DNA from: Lepidodermella squamata | Taxonomy: Eukaryota; Gastrotricha | Assembly: GCA_047495785.1 (NCBI GenBank) | Contig: JBLDXI010000024.1 | Location: 2,046,001 to 2,110,000, forward strand | Reading direction: 5' to 3' | DNA: 64,000 bases | Shown: piece after piece, positions 30,010-40,294 of the stretch | How the letters are laid out: each line of letters starts with the position of its first letter | How positions within the stretch are numbered: the stretch's first letter is position 1 | The notes under the pieces: generated by a model | Told to the model about the DNA's origin: nothing | Seen by the model: the letters and a program-made list of their open reading frames with translations, nothing else | Databases searched by the model: none | Program-made: the position numbers and the translations under genes

Positions 30010-30988
30010 CATAGACATAATTTAGGATAGACTGCTTACTCACGAGAAAAAGGGTGCTACGCCATGGGCGCCAGATGGTCAGCTGATTCATCAGCGCTTG
30101 GAGGAAAAGTAAACAAAATATTCGATTCTTTTTTTACTGGTTCCGTGACGGTTTCGATTTTCCCAAAGGTTTGGTTGATGGATCCAGACAGAGGAAATCA
30201 CGAGGAACACGTTGGTTATTTTTTCGAAATTTTTAAAGGAATTTTAACTGGTGTTATCGACGAAAAATGGTTTCGCAGTTATAAATAAAAATAATTTTCA
30301 GGATCATTTAAGTTGAAATTGAAGCTGTTTTTTAATGGTCCAGGTAGCCCACATCGTGGTCCACATGTCGATGCTTGGAGCGAACTTCGATGATTTTTTA
30401 CTGATTTTCTAGGAATTATCAAAATATCGCCAAGCGGAATCAACATTATATTTAAAGAAAAGCCCAACTACAATCTTTTTCCAGCTACGCCATGTGGGTG
30501 CAGCGCACGTGCTGTCAACAAAGATTCCAACTCGAAATCTCCAGTTTTTGTATAGCTGGAGGTTGAGATTTCGTCTCTAAAATTCCTGGAAATTCAGGGA
30601 AAAATCATCGAAGTTCCCTCCAAGCATCGACATGTGGACCACGATGTGGGCTACCTGGACCATCAAAAAACTGCTTCAATTTCAATTTAAATGACTGTGA
30701 AATATTTTTTTATTTATAACTCCGAAACCGTTTTTTGTTTATAAAACCAGTTAAAATTCCTTCAAAAATTTCGAAAAAATAATCAGCGTCTTCCTCTTGA
30801 TTTCCTCTGTCTGGATCCATCAACCAAACCTTTGGGAAAATCGAAACCGTCACGGAACCAGTAAAAAAAGAATCGAATATTTTGTTTACTTTTCCTCCAA
30901 GCGCTGATGAATCAGCTGACCATCTGGCGCCCATGGCGTAGCACCCTTTTTCTCGTGAGTAAGCAGTCTATCCTAAATTATGTCTATG
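30010..30988. mobile_element. 979-bp foldback DNA element with 8-bp target duplication
   Basis: GGTTGAGG occurs at 30002-30009 and 30989-30996. The element starts CATAGACATAATTTAGGAT and ends with its reverse complement. The arms are long (several hundred bp), and the inner core is itself an inverted repeat around a CTCCAG/CTGGAG hairpin near 30545. An 8-bp target duplication and CA end fit the hAT group, but this is inference. A 74-codon frame beginning MGARWSADSSALGG is open in both arms (30064-30288 plus, 30710-30934 minus), with 8-9 residue differences. No transposase. Confidence 0.88.
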
Positions 30989-30996
30989 GGTTGAGG

Positions 30997-31450
30997 TCAA
31001 GTCGCCATCTGGCACACCTCTCTGCCTCTGCCTTAAAATCCGGTTCTGCCCTATAATTAGGTGTGGCCTAATGTTTCGGTATATACGGTAAATTAGTCGT
31101 GTGTTCCGATGAAATAAATCAAAACAAGTCATTCCGATGGTTTAATTTACTTTCCTTGCGATTTTTGTATTTCCGACGCTTTAAGTCAAAATGGTACGAG
31201 AAAAGAAAATTAAGGTTCGATGATATTAGCCAATTCTAATCCTGGAGCTCTGACTGCTTGATTTAGCAGTAGAAGTGTTAGGAATTACAAGATTTGGAAC
31301 ACGGTCGTTACCAATCTGCTATAGCGACAAGCGACAACTAATGCAAAGAGCTTAGAGCACATGCGGTCATTTTCAACTACTACATTGCTAAATAAAAGAA
31401 TACTCTTGTCTCTTGTATGTGGGTAATATTTAAGTTTCAAATTCTGGGTT
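30997..31450. other. Non-coding stretch
   Basis: Contains CTCTGCCTCTGCCTTA, also seen at about 28793, so more of the interrupted LINE or an older repeat may extend here. No gene seen. Confidence 0.4.
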
Positions 31451-31874
31451 TCACCCGGCGCTCCTTCTCCGACCGCAGGGAGGATAGGGATTCCAATAGA
31501 TCATTTTGTAGGGATGAAAATTGTGCATCGATAAAATTGTATGAACAGATGTGCGCCCGATACGTAAAATCTTGGAAGAATCGGTTAGTGAGGTTTTTGG
31601 CGAATGAGCGTAGAAATGAATTACGCGATCGATGTTTGCATCGGTAATAACATTCGCCGAGCGACCGGGCGCTTTGCGATCGGAGCAACTACCGAAGCGA
31701 TCAAATTTACGCTTTACGCCACTGAAACAGAATAGTTCTGTAGGTAACATTCTGGTATTCCGGATAGGCAAGCTTGAATTGCATTGCAGTTTTCGACGCG
31801 TTACGCTGATTTTCGATAAACATGGTAACCATTTTACCCCGAATTTCATCGGGGTATTTAAAACGCGCCATTAA
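31451..31874 (-). pseudogene. Tc1/mariner-type transposase, N-terminal DNA-binding part
   Basis: From an ATG at 31873 the frame begins MARFKYPDEIRG and has RNASKTAMQF and a stop after about 50 codons. A shifted frame continues with GRSANVITDANID, then SSKILRIGRTSVHTILS and FHPYKM, the paired helix-turn-helix pattern of this transposase class. Two frame breaks and loss of the catalytic half make it dead. It resembles the missing front half of the fragment at 22170-22700, though they are separate loci. Confidence 0.78.
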
Positions 31875-32204
31875 ATGTTAGAGTGAAATTGGTATAAAAT
31901 GAAATCGGTAATGTTTTTTATCACTTTTCCGGCACGCGAAAAGGTCTGAAAATTGACGCTCGAAACGCGATAATAAACACTGAAACTGAGTAGAGTTGTG
32001 TTTATGGGTGAGGTCCACGAGGTCAATGTGAAACTTCCGCGATAGCCAGGTCGTCAACATCAATCGCGTGTCGTCTGGTTAAAGTCCAAGTTAAAAATAG
32101 CCCAACTATTATTTCTTGAACACCCTGTATATTGGATTCGAAGGAGTACTATAACGCGTTATGTTCGACGCGAATCCATTATGTATAAATAAGGCCCTAG
32201 GGAA
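31875..32204. other. Non-coding stretch
   Basis: No gene or clear repeat seen. Confidence 0.4.
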
Positions 32205-32284
32205 GGCTAGTTTCGAGGAAAAACTCACATAATAAGGCGAGGCGAAGCCGAGTCTTATTATGCGATTTTTCCGAGGAACTAGCC
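32205..32284. repeat. Palindrome with GCGAGGCGAAGCCGAG loop
   Basis: Arms GGCTAGTTTCGAGGAAAAA and its partner TTTTTCCGAGGAACTAGCC, then CATAATAAG and CTTATTATG, enclose a 16-nt loop at 32237-32252. Confidence 0.8.
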
Positions 32285-32463
32285 GACAAAACGAGCCGAC
32301 AGCAAGGGTGATTTTCTAAAATTAAAAAATCCATCCTAATATTTTCACTAACGTTTTGCAAAAATCATTGCTATTTATTCATGTTTACGATACCGCGATT
32401 TAATTCACGCATCATTTTTGCGCTTGCTTCACGGAAAATTGCTTATATGGGACGCCCCGCCTC

Positions 32464-32764
32464 ATTGGAACCCGTGGCTTCGAAGCTGAAGAAGAAGATG
32501 CAGAAGCGGACCAAGAGCGTACGCTGTTCCAGGCAGTCGATTGTGTCTTGCTGCTGGACTACAACGCTGTCCGCGCCTAACAATCGGTTTTTTTGGAAGA
32601 AGTTCAATTCCGAACTGCGAATAGGATCAAAAGAGCGCTCTACAAGAGGGTGAAGTTGGGCGAGCATTCCATCGACGCTTTGGTGAAGAACGCAGTGTCG
32701 AAAGCCGGGATTAAGAAAATTCTCTCCGGCCACTGCGTGCGGAAATTTACCTGGTGGACTAGTT
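32464..32764 (+). pseudogene. Coding-like remnant, unrecognised
   Basis: Reading from 32464, an acidic stretch (FEAEEEDAEADQER) leads into VDCVLLLDYNAVRA and one in-frame stop at 32578. Then LEEVQFRTANRIKRALYKR and SIDALVKNAVSKAGIKKIL follow up to a stop at 32764. The amino acid texture looks like real protein on both sides of the stop. I recognise no family. A competing frame begins MGRPASLEP at 32448. Confidence 0.35.
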
Positions 32765-32850
32765 GAAGTAATACCAGAAAGGGCGGTGCGTAAATGAATG
32801 CTCTTTTCAATTACCGAATCTTGAAGCTGGAGGAGCAGCCTCGCCCATGC

Positions 32851-33008
32851 TCTCTTATAGTTCGGAGATGGAGCAGCCTTTTGATGATCCCAACGCGAGC
32901 AATCAACAATACAAGCTAGTAGCTGAGTCGAACGGAAATGGGGACGACTTTATCACCCTCTTTCAGTTCCGCCCTGCCACGCCTTTGCCACGATGCCATA
33001 CGTTTTGA
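32851..33008 (+). CDS. Possible last exon or short gene, unrecognised
   Basis: A frame of about 52 codons begins MLSYSSEMEQPFDDP and ends RCHTF before a TGA at about 33006. AATAAA follows at about 33025, placed as a polyadenylation signal would be. It may be the 3' exon of the remnant just upstream. No domain recognised. Confidence 0.3.
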
Positions 33009-33180
33009 AAATTTTGAAAATTTCAATAAAGTAATGATACTGCAATAATGATTGGCATCTCTTAGAGCAACAATGCCGGGCTTTTCCTTATTTATTAAAA
33101 CAAAATTAGTTAAGAAATAAGAAAAATCTTTTGGCTAGTACAGTCAGGGGGCGAGTGGTAGAGTTAAGCAATTTGACAAA

Positions 33181-33859
33181 TAAGGGGGCATCCATAAAGG
33201 ACGTCCGGCTTTCGAGGGGGGGGGGAGGGGGTCGACTAAAGTGTGACTCGCGACTGAGGGGGGTCGGGCGAAGTCGGACATGCGACATAATCACAAATTT
33301 TTATTTAGCAATGTGCGCAGTCACACTCGACGGATTTGCAACACCTGTTTAAATAGCAAGTCAATTTTCGCCAATTTTCACCACTACTTAGAACGAGGAC
33401 ACTGTTAATTCGGTTTTGATGGTGTTTAGCAACGGGAGAGTCCTCGTTATAATCCGCGCCCATGAAATTTTAGGTTAGGTGCAAGTTGCTGCTATTGACA
33501 TTTTCAAGTTTAATCTTGACGTCACTATTATTTTGCCACTAACGCGCCGTCATTGTCCACCTGCAATTTCGCGAGCGCTGCACAAATTCTCGATAGTAAT
33601 TTACCGCCGCGGTCTCGGTTGACTGAAGCAGGTGTCCCTACTTTCTACCTATCACCTGCGCGTGTGTAACTTTGGGTCATGCAGTGAAAACAATGAAACA
33701 GGACAAGCGAAAAATAGCGTGTTTTTTGTCAAAAAACAGGGGGGGGTGCACCAGTTTGTGACATGAGAAACAAGGGGGGCTCGGTAGATGTGACATCAAG
33801 GGGGGAGGGGTCGAAAAAATGCCATTTTGAACCGGACGTCCTTTATGGATGCCCCCTTA
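33181..33859. mobile_element. 679-bp MITE with GGGGGCATCCATAAAGGACG ends
   Basis: The inverted repeats are 28 bp. The left starts TAAGGGGGCATCCATAAAGG, and the right ends in its exact reverse complement at 33859. A TA target duplication is possible. G-rich tracts lie inside both ends. There is no transposase frame. Confidence 0.88.
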
Positions 33860-34436
33860 AATTAAAAAATCCACCTTAAACGTCTGTTATTTGTATTTTG
33901 GCCAGTACAATAACATTGTTATTGTATCGATAATTTTTGTACCACCGGACGATAACAAGCCGATATGATCTGTTTCGGCTTGTATGCGCATCACAATTGA
34001 GACTTGACGAGCTCATCTAATCTCCATTTAGTTAATTTTCCGGCTAAGAATAGCAAGTATGGTCAAGATTACATCCGTCAACATTTTTAATTTCACAGGA
34101 ATAGTAAAACAAAAATAATGATAATCATTGACAATCTATGTCATTGCTATTACCATTACTATTATTTGTGACCATTATTGTTGCAAACCCAAATTTTAGA
34201 TATAATTAAGATAGATTATCTGCAATTACATGTTTGTAAGCCTCATGCAGTATATGGCTAGCTGCCACCTATTACTTAGAGAACACGACTTGACCGTAAT
34301 GTGACAAAATCATTCCGTAATCGGTCTATAAATGCCTGCCCAACGAAGCTTAAGTCGTCTGCGATTCGCAATAAACAGCCGCCAATTTTCGATAGTTTCC
34401 TTGAGTGGAGTCTCCATAACGTTATTCCTCTCAAGA
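33860..34436. other. Non-coding stretch before duplication copy 2
   Basis: AT-rich, no gene seen. Confidence 0.45.
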
Positions 34437-34939
34437 CGCTTATAATATTGCCGAAATAAAAAAGTGTTTTATATCTGCACACTAACTTTCTGTTGTCAGT
34501 ACGACATCAGTTTTCACGATGTAAAGATAAGGGATTGCACAGTGTAACCTTTAACTTTTTCTATTTAAAAATACAAGTTTTGAAGCTGTATCGTAAGCAT
34601 TTCCCTAAAAATCACGGTTCTTAAGACGTTGAGAGCTCGGATTTCTGAATAGTACTAATGAGATCGATGCAGAATTTTACGAGCTTTCTTTTGGTACCAA
34701 AATCATGTGGTGCATGCTTATTAAAGGCAGAGGAGTAACGAAAAACTGAAAAGATCTTTTTACAATGCATGTGTGCCCCGAAAAACATAGCTTACGACAA
34801 AAAAAGTTTACATCACTTCGTCTTCCACGCTGATTTCAAATCTGTAATTTATTACAAAAATATTCAGCCGAAATCAGATGAACTAATTTTCTCCCAAAAA
34901 GTTTCTAGGATTCTTTTTGAAGATTAACAAACACCATGA

Positions 34940-36244
34940 TCACCAGCGCCAAGATTTTTCGTACTTCTTCATGATTGTTTTCCTGTCGTAGAGCAGTTTT
35001 TTAGAGTCTGCAGGTTCAATTTCAGAGGAAGGAATGAACATGGCTGTTTCAGGCATTCCCCGTTCCTTCCACCTTGCGTTAGAGAGCAAATGATCTGTCA
35101 ACAGGTTCATCTCGACAGCATCCACCATAGGCTGCCTGTGTTCTTCTGACTCAGAACTGCATGATCCGACTTTGAATTCTGACGTCCAGCAAATATAATC
35201 ATAGAGAATAAACTGAGCCGCCTCGATGCCAGCATGATGACCATGTTTCATGACTCCGATTTTAGGAGATGAGTGTGCCAGTACTTCAGGATCATCAGTC
35301 ATTCGACTCCAGAATTCAATGTGATTAGCTTCCTTGTTATCTCGAATGTGCCAACTGTAGTCATCGCGGTGATGAGTGAACAAGTAATACGCCATCATAT
35401 CGTACTGAGAATACTCTGCGAACTTGGAGCAAATCGTGTGAAAGGCTTCATCAAACGTTGAATTGTAGACCTTTTCAACATGCGCTCGAAATAGGGCGAA
35501 ATGTTCACGTTTCACAATGAAAGGGAACCCGGAGGCTATCATAAACTCGCCGATTTTCTTGCCGTCGTTGATCGAAGCAGCTGCCTTTTCCCAGCCTTCG
35601 ATGCAGCAACCGTTGTAGCCGAGCATTCTAGGCTTCCCATTAACAAACAAATCTTCGGGAACAACTTTCACTGTGAATAACGAATCTGTGTCAGTAATTC
35701 CAATAAATTCCGACTTTGAATACAGATCTGCGTAGAAATTCGAGTAGATTTGCCTTGAGTAGCCGGTGCTTCGCCATGACGAACAAAGCGTCCCGTCCGG
35801 TGGGGCCTTTTCAAACCTAATTTTAGGGTAAGGGGGGAGTAAGGCAAGGACCGTGGCAATGGCATGATCAGGTCGTGATTCATCATCGAAAATCAGGGTC
35901 AGCTTCGAGTTCTTCCATTTAAGCCATGGCCAGAATATCATGTAAGAGGGAGCGAAAACCAGCGAATATTCGCGGGCAGCACCGTGCCACATCCTGATCA
36001 TTATCGTGATATTAGGGGCGCTGTCCCATACATCCGCTTCATTTGCTGGCATCTTATATGTTGTAGTATTGGGCTGTGACAAACTAACGCTAGTCGGCTC
36101 CGTGACCACCTCCGCTTTATCTTTTGTAGATGTTGTTGAATCATTCGTCACGGCAGGTAATGGATATCTTCGCGCTGCAAGGTAAACGATACCAGAAAGT
36201 ATCATAATACAACCAAGTCCCACGATGATTTGCAGTGTTTTCAT
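34940..36244 (-). CDS. Putative type II membrane glycosyltransferase, family A, copy 3
   Basis: Intronless, 434 aa, start at 36244. Same layout as the copy at 3771: membrane segment (about residues 4-22), Ser/Thr-rich stem, DTD at 185-187, GYSRQIYSNFYADL, GYNGCC, and tail KYEKSWRW. About 15 residues differ from the 3771 copy, all before about residue 215. The 3' 684 bp are identical in DNA apart from the tract edge, which points to recent conversion between the two. The frame is intact. Function inferred as for the other copies. Confidence 0.75.
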   Translation of the reverse strand: MKTLQIIVGLGCIMILSGIVYLAARRYPLPAVTNDSTTSTKDKAEVVTEPTSVSLSQPNTTTYKMPANEADVWDSAPNITIMIRMWHGAAREYSLVFAPSYMIFWPWLKWKNSKLTLIFDDESRPDHAIATVLALLPPYPKIRFEKAPPDGTLCSSWRSTGYSRQIYSNFYADLYSKSEFIGITDTDSLFTVKVVPEDLFVNGKPRMLGYNGCCIEGWEKAAASINDGKKIGEFMIASGFPFIVKREHFALFRAHVEKVYNSTFDEAFHTICSKFAEYSQYDMMAYYLFTHHRDDYSWHIRDNKEANHIEFWSRMTDDPEVLAHSSPKIGVMKHGHHAGIEAAQFILYDYICWTSEFKVGSCSSESEEHRQPMVDAVEMNLLTDHLLSNARWKERGMPETAMFIPSSEIEPADSKKLLYDRKTIMKKYEKSWRW

Positions 36245-37171
36245 CCTTCGATGATTTTTTCACGAGTTGCACCAATCATAGTCGTCAGTACAATCCTTTT
36301 CAATACTCACTGCAAACTCGTATCGTCATGAGCAAACAGAGAGATTAGTAAACAACAATCGCCATAATAAAATGTATCTTCAATATAACAGAAAATCATG
36401 AACCTTGCTGACATCGGAAACTGAAACGGACTGAATTGTTCACGATTTTTCACGAAAAATCATTGATTCGACTTGTAAATGGTAATAGATAAAATAATAG
36501 AAATTAATATCATGGAAAAATATTAAAGTAAGAATTGATGGAAATGGAAAAATTAATATGTTTAGATGGTGTTCGGATGCTAAAATCTAAAAATCCTTGA
36601 TTGTATGACCAACTGTATACCTGAAAGAAAATATTTTACAGTATTTTTACTGAGAGATTTACTGAGAGATCGTCCCCTGCTTTCCACGAACAATGGCTGC
36701 TACCTTGAAAGGTTGGTCGAACAGGTAGCGGTTAGCGGTTGGCATAGAAAAATCGCGCAGCCAATCGAGCTAAAATGCATCCTGCCTGGGTAAACAGAGA
36801 CGGCATAGTAAAGTAATAAAGGATTACATCCTAATGTACTATCATAATACCATCCTAATCTAATAGTAATCTAATAGTAGTATAATTATAATAGTAATCT
36901 TGTACGAATTCAGAGTCCGAAAGTTGCAGAGGTTCCTCATTCCCGAAACGAATGTCCGATTATCGTTGTTTCGTTTCGAGAAGTTTATTTTGTATTCCCT
37001 CATAAGAATGGGTTACAATGGACAATAGAAATTAAAAAATCCGATATTCATCCAGCGTGTTTGAATGATTACCAACTGTGATGCGATATTGAATTAAGCT
37101 CAGATCAACACTGATTGGCACCTTCACGAGTGATGCGAGTGTACAAAGGTGATATGAAACCGCAGTCGACA

Positions 37172-39514
37172 TCACACCGCGAGATCTTGCAGATTCTTCA
37201 AATAGTTATATATCTCGCAGAAAATACACATTTCTGCGATATTTTCATTACGAGCTTTTCCGTCGTTCTGCAACCCACCACGCACAGCGCCGCCAAGCTT
37301 GAAAGGATGTCCGAATAGATGCTGTTTCGCGTCAAAAATCTCGCGGATTGTCTTTCGGGCTAAATAACCATTAGGAAGCTGCAGAAGAATATTATTAGGA
37401 ATGAGGATAAGAAATACTCTTGGATTACCGTATAATATTGCGACCATCCAAGGCTGTTGATGATCTCGAGCGAATTTCGAAGGCGGCACCCGTGAAAAGC
37501 ATTGGCCACAGCTATCTCAGCGTAAACACTGTGATTGTAACTCATTTCGAAAATCGGCAGAATGTAATCGAAATCCTTCTTCGCCAGGTAAAAAATATCC
37601 GCTAACCCGCCGAAAACTCTATTTGCACCGTGTAAATTCTTCACCAAATTTCGATGGCACATGACCTTCACTGATTCATTTGAGGAGTGAAGTTCCTTTA
37701 GGCAGAAGTTGGAAGAAAAAATCTAGCGTCATGGCAAAAATTACCTGGTAAAAGGACTCTACTTGGTTCTTGTATCTATCGGGGTAAATTATCCAAGGAA
37801 GGGAACTGTTGCAGGTTTTGGAATAGAGCGGACCCGTTCGTCGTCCACCGAAATAAAGCTGTGACTCGTTGTTGCAACTCTTTAAACTAGAAATATCATA
37901 GGCAACCATCCATGGCATTACATAACTTTTCCTCGGGTCCACCTCAAAACGCGTTGGGTATATAGCAGATGCCAAATGTTGAACATCACGTCATCTTGGA
38001 TAAGCCAGATGCCATCGAGATCTTCAAATAAATCAGATCGCTGATTCCTAATTACATCAGTAGCTAGATTCAGGCACATATGGATGCCCTCGCCACGCTC
38101 AGGCAAAACTTCGCGCCTTCCTTTGGTGTAGTCCAGGTACAGATCTGAGAGAAGAGCGACAACCTTTTCCGGCCACATGGAGGCGATCGACTCGTTAAAT
38201 GTTCTATTGGATATGGATGCGCCACAGAAGCGAACGTCGGCGAAAAAGGGGCCATATAAAGCGAAGAGAACTGGAGCGACGTAGTAGTTATTTGCCCAAT
38301 TGAAAGAGAATACCACTGCACTGTTCCTGCTCAATCTTCGGGCGTTGTCTCTTGCGCAGTGCTTCTCAACCTTTTTTCGTAGAGGGCCATTTTCTAACTC
38401 ATTTTCTATCCCTTCGGGCCGCATGACTTAGGGTCTCGCCGGCGGGCCGCTACCACTGTATTGTGAGAACACATCGGGCCGCATGTTTCTAATGTGAGCG
38501 AAATTCAACAGATATATTTGCTGTTTAGTCGCTAATTTTATTGCCATGAAATTCGAAACACAAAATTCAACCAAAATTGGGCATTCACGAGTAAGTATTG
38601 AACCCGTTAAATGAAATAATCATAAACCTTAAACCCATATCGAAAGAAATTCTAGTTACTCCAGTGTCGTTATGGCAACTGTTATTTATAAATAACAGCG
38701 GGCTTTTGTTGTTTATAACAATAAAATATATATTGTATTAGAAATTATCAAACAAGTATCATGCTTTAAGAGCAATTTTTATGAGATAACAATGTCATTT
38801 CCGCTCATCGCAAATAACGGGCTTTGAGGGCTTCTGAAAAAATGATTAGCGTGAATGAACGAATAAGGGAATGAGTGGCTTTATAAACAGCGTTAAGCTC
38901 GGTGGCGTATCCAGGATTTTTGTTTGGGGTAATAATTGTTCACCCTCGGCCTCGAAAAACTAATTGAAAAATCAATTCGCGAGCGAAGCGAGCTTTAGCT
39001 GGCGCTTTTTTGTGCATTTTCAACCCGAAAATGGGCTTAAAATGCATTAAAATATGGATGATTTGTAGGAACCCTGTAGTTGGACGTCGCTTGGGCATCG
39101 CTTGGACCTTAAAGCTATTTAAAAATGAATGATAACTAGGCTTGCGGGCCGCAACCAATGCAAGTTACCTAGTAGAGTGCTGGGCCGCACAAAATCAGGC
39201 TGCGGGCCGCATGCGGCCCGAAAAATGGAGGTTGAGAAGCACTGCTCTTGCGGTAATCATTTGACGAATGCTCGTGATTGGCGGCGGAATTTGATTTGGC
39301 TTCCGAACGCAATCCTTTAATAGCAAATTTGGTTGCAAATGCTGCCTTGTATGAGGGTGTCAATTGCTGAAATAACTTGTCGCCACTCCAATTTACGTGG
39401 ATCTTCCCGCGCAAATTCCCGTCTGAATGAAGACGTATGATAGATGAGGAAGGTTGGTATTGGCAGAATAGAACAGAGGACCAACATAGAAACGAAACGG
39501 TCAGCATTTTTCAT
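37172..39514 (-). pseudogene. Family B glycosyltransferase-like gene, copy 2, dead
   Basis: Same three-exon layout as the intact gene at 40295-41786. The start MKNADRFVSMLVL at 39514 reads in frame until a 4-bp loss near 39325. An 888-bp hAT-type element then interrupts exon 1 (38357-39244), and a 2-bp gain near 37962 shifts frame again. Exons 2 and 3 (about 37420-37690 and 37172-37388) still read well to the stop at 37172. None of these lesions is shared with copy 1, so the two copies died independently. Confidence 0.88.
38357..39244. mobile_element. hAT-type non-autonomous element
   Basis: Ends CAGTGCTTCTCAACC and GGTTGAGAAGCACTG, with an 8-bp duplication CTCTTGCG at 38349-38356 and 39245-39252. 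These are typical hAT features. The subterminal sequence is rich in GGGCCGCA words on both sides. There is no transposase frame. It includes a GCGAGCGAAGCGAGC motif at 38979. Confidence 0.93.
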
Positions 39515-39790
39515 TTATATACTCGGCGTGAATTTGCGATAAACTACACAAGAAAAAAAACGGTCCGTAATCAGGCTCCCCCTAAATTTAGGGATAGGCA
39601 CTAAAATCAAAGGGTTGTAAAGTGCTCTTTTTCAGGGCTACGAATTCACACCATACTAATTGAGCATCCCCAAATTAAGCGGTATGCAATTAGAGGATGG
39701 ATAATTTAATTAAAAACTCCAGAATTTTCGTCATATTAAATATGCGCATATGCTAATTAGGCACCGAGTCCGAGTCGTATTCATGAAAGA

Positions 39791-40294
39791 GACAAAATTG
39801 GCATAGGTTCACACGTGCTTATCAATTAGATTGGAATTTTCGAGGTTTTTGCCAATAATTCAGTAGGTGATAATTTGGCATTGCTTGCAATAATCAATTA
39901 GGTATCCCCCGAATTCGGACCAATCTTTTCTTCTGTAGAGTGCGGGACCTGAAAGTCGGACCTGAAAGTCCTGAAAGTGAAGAATGGTATTTTCAAGGTT
40001 AGCATATCATTTTCAGAAATCAAAGTTGGGAAAATGAACATAATTTAGTGGAAGTTTGTCATATATTTCCCTAATAGAGTCTCACATTATTCTATTCTAA
40101 AAATAACTCCTAAATGTTAATTTAAGGTAGCTCCGATATCAGATTCTTTCGACAACCTGGTGATTCCTCATAGAGGTATACGCTATATTCGTGTTTTATT
40201 CAGTCGCAGAAGTGAAATATTACCTTTTTACAACGGTTACCAGGTTTTGAGAATAGTTTTGAGATCACAGCTTGAGAGACAGTAATAGAACTGA
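39791..40294. other. Non-coding stretch
   Basis: No gene seen; 3' flank of the intact family B gene. Confidence 0.45.

Larger units (their letters stand above)
34437..39790. repeat. Segmental duplication, copy 2
   Basis: Pair of 2571-13045, in the same orientation, about 31.9 kb downstream. It carries a family A gene (34940-36244) and a dead family B gene (37172-39514). Its only large private insertion is the hAT-type element at 38357-39244. It lacks the three insertions of copy 1 and so shows their empty sites near 34917, 37265 and 39521. The stretch 36245-37171 is non-coding. Confidence 0.9.
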
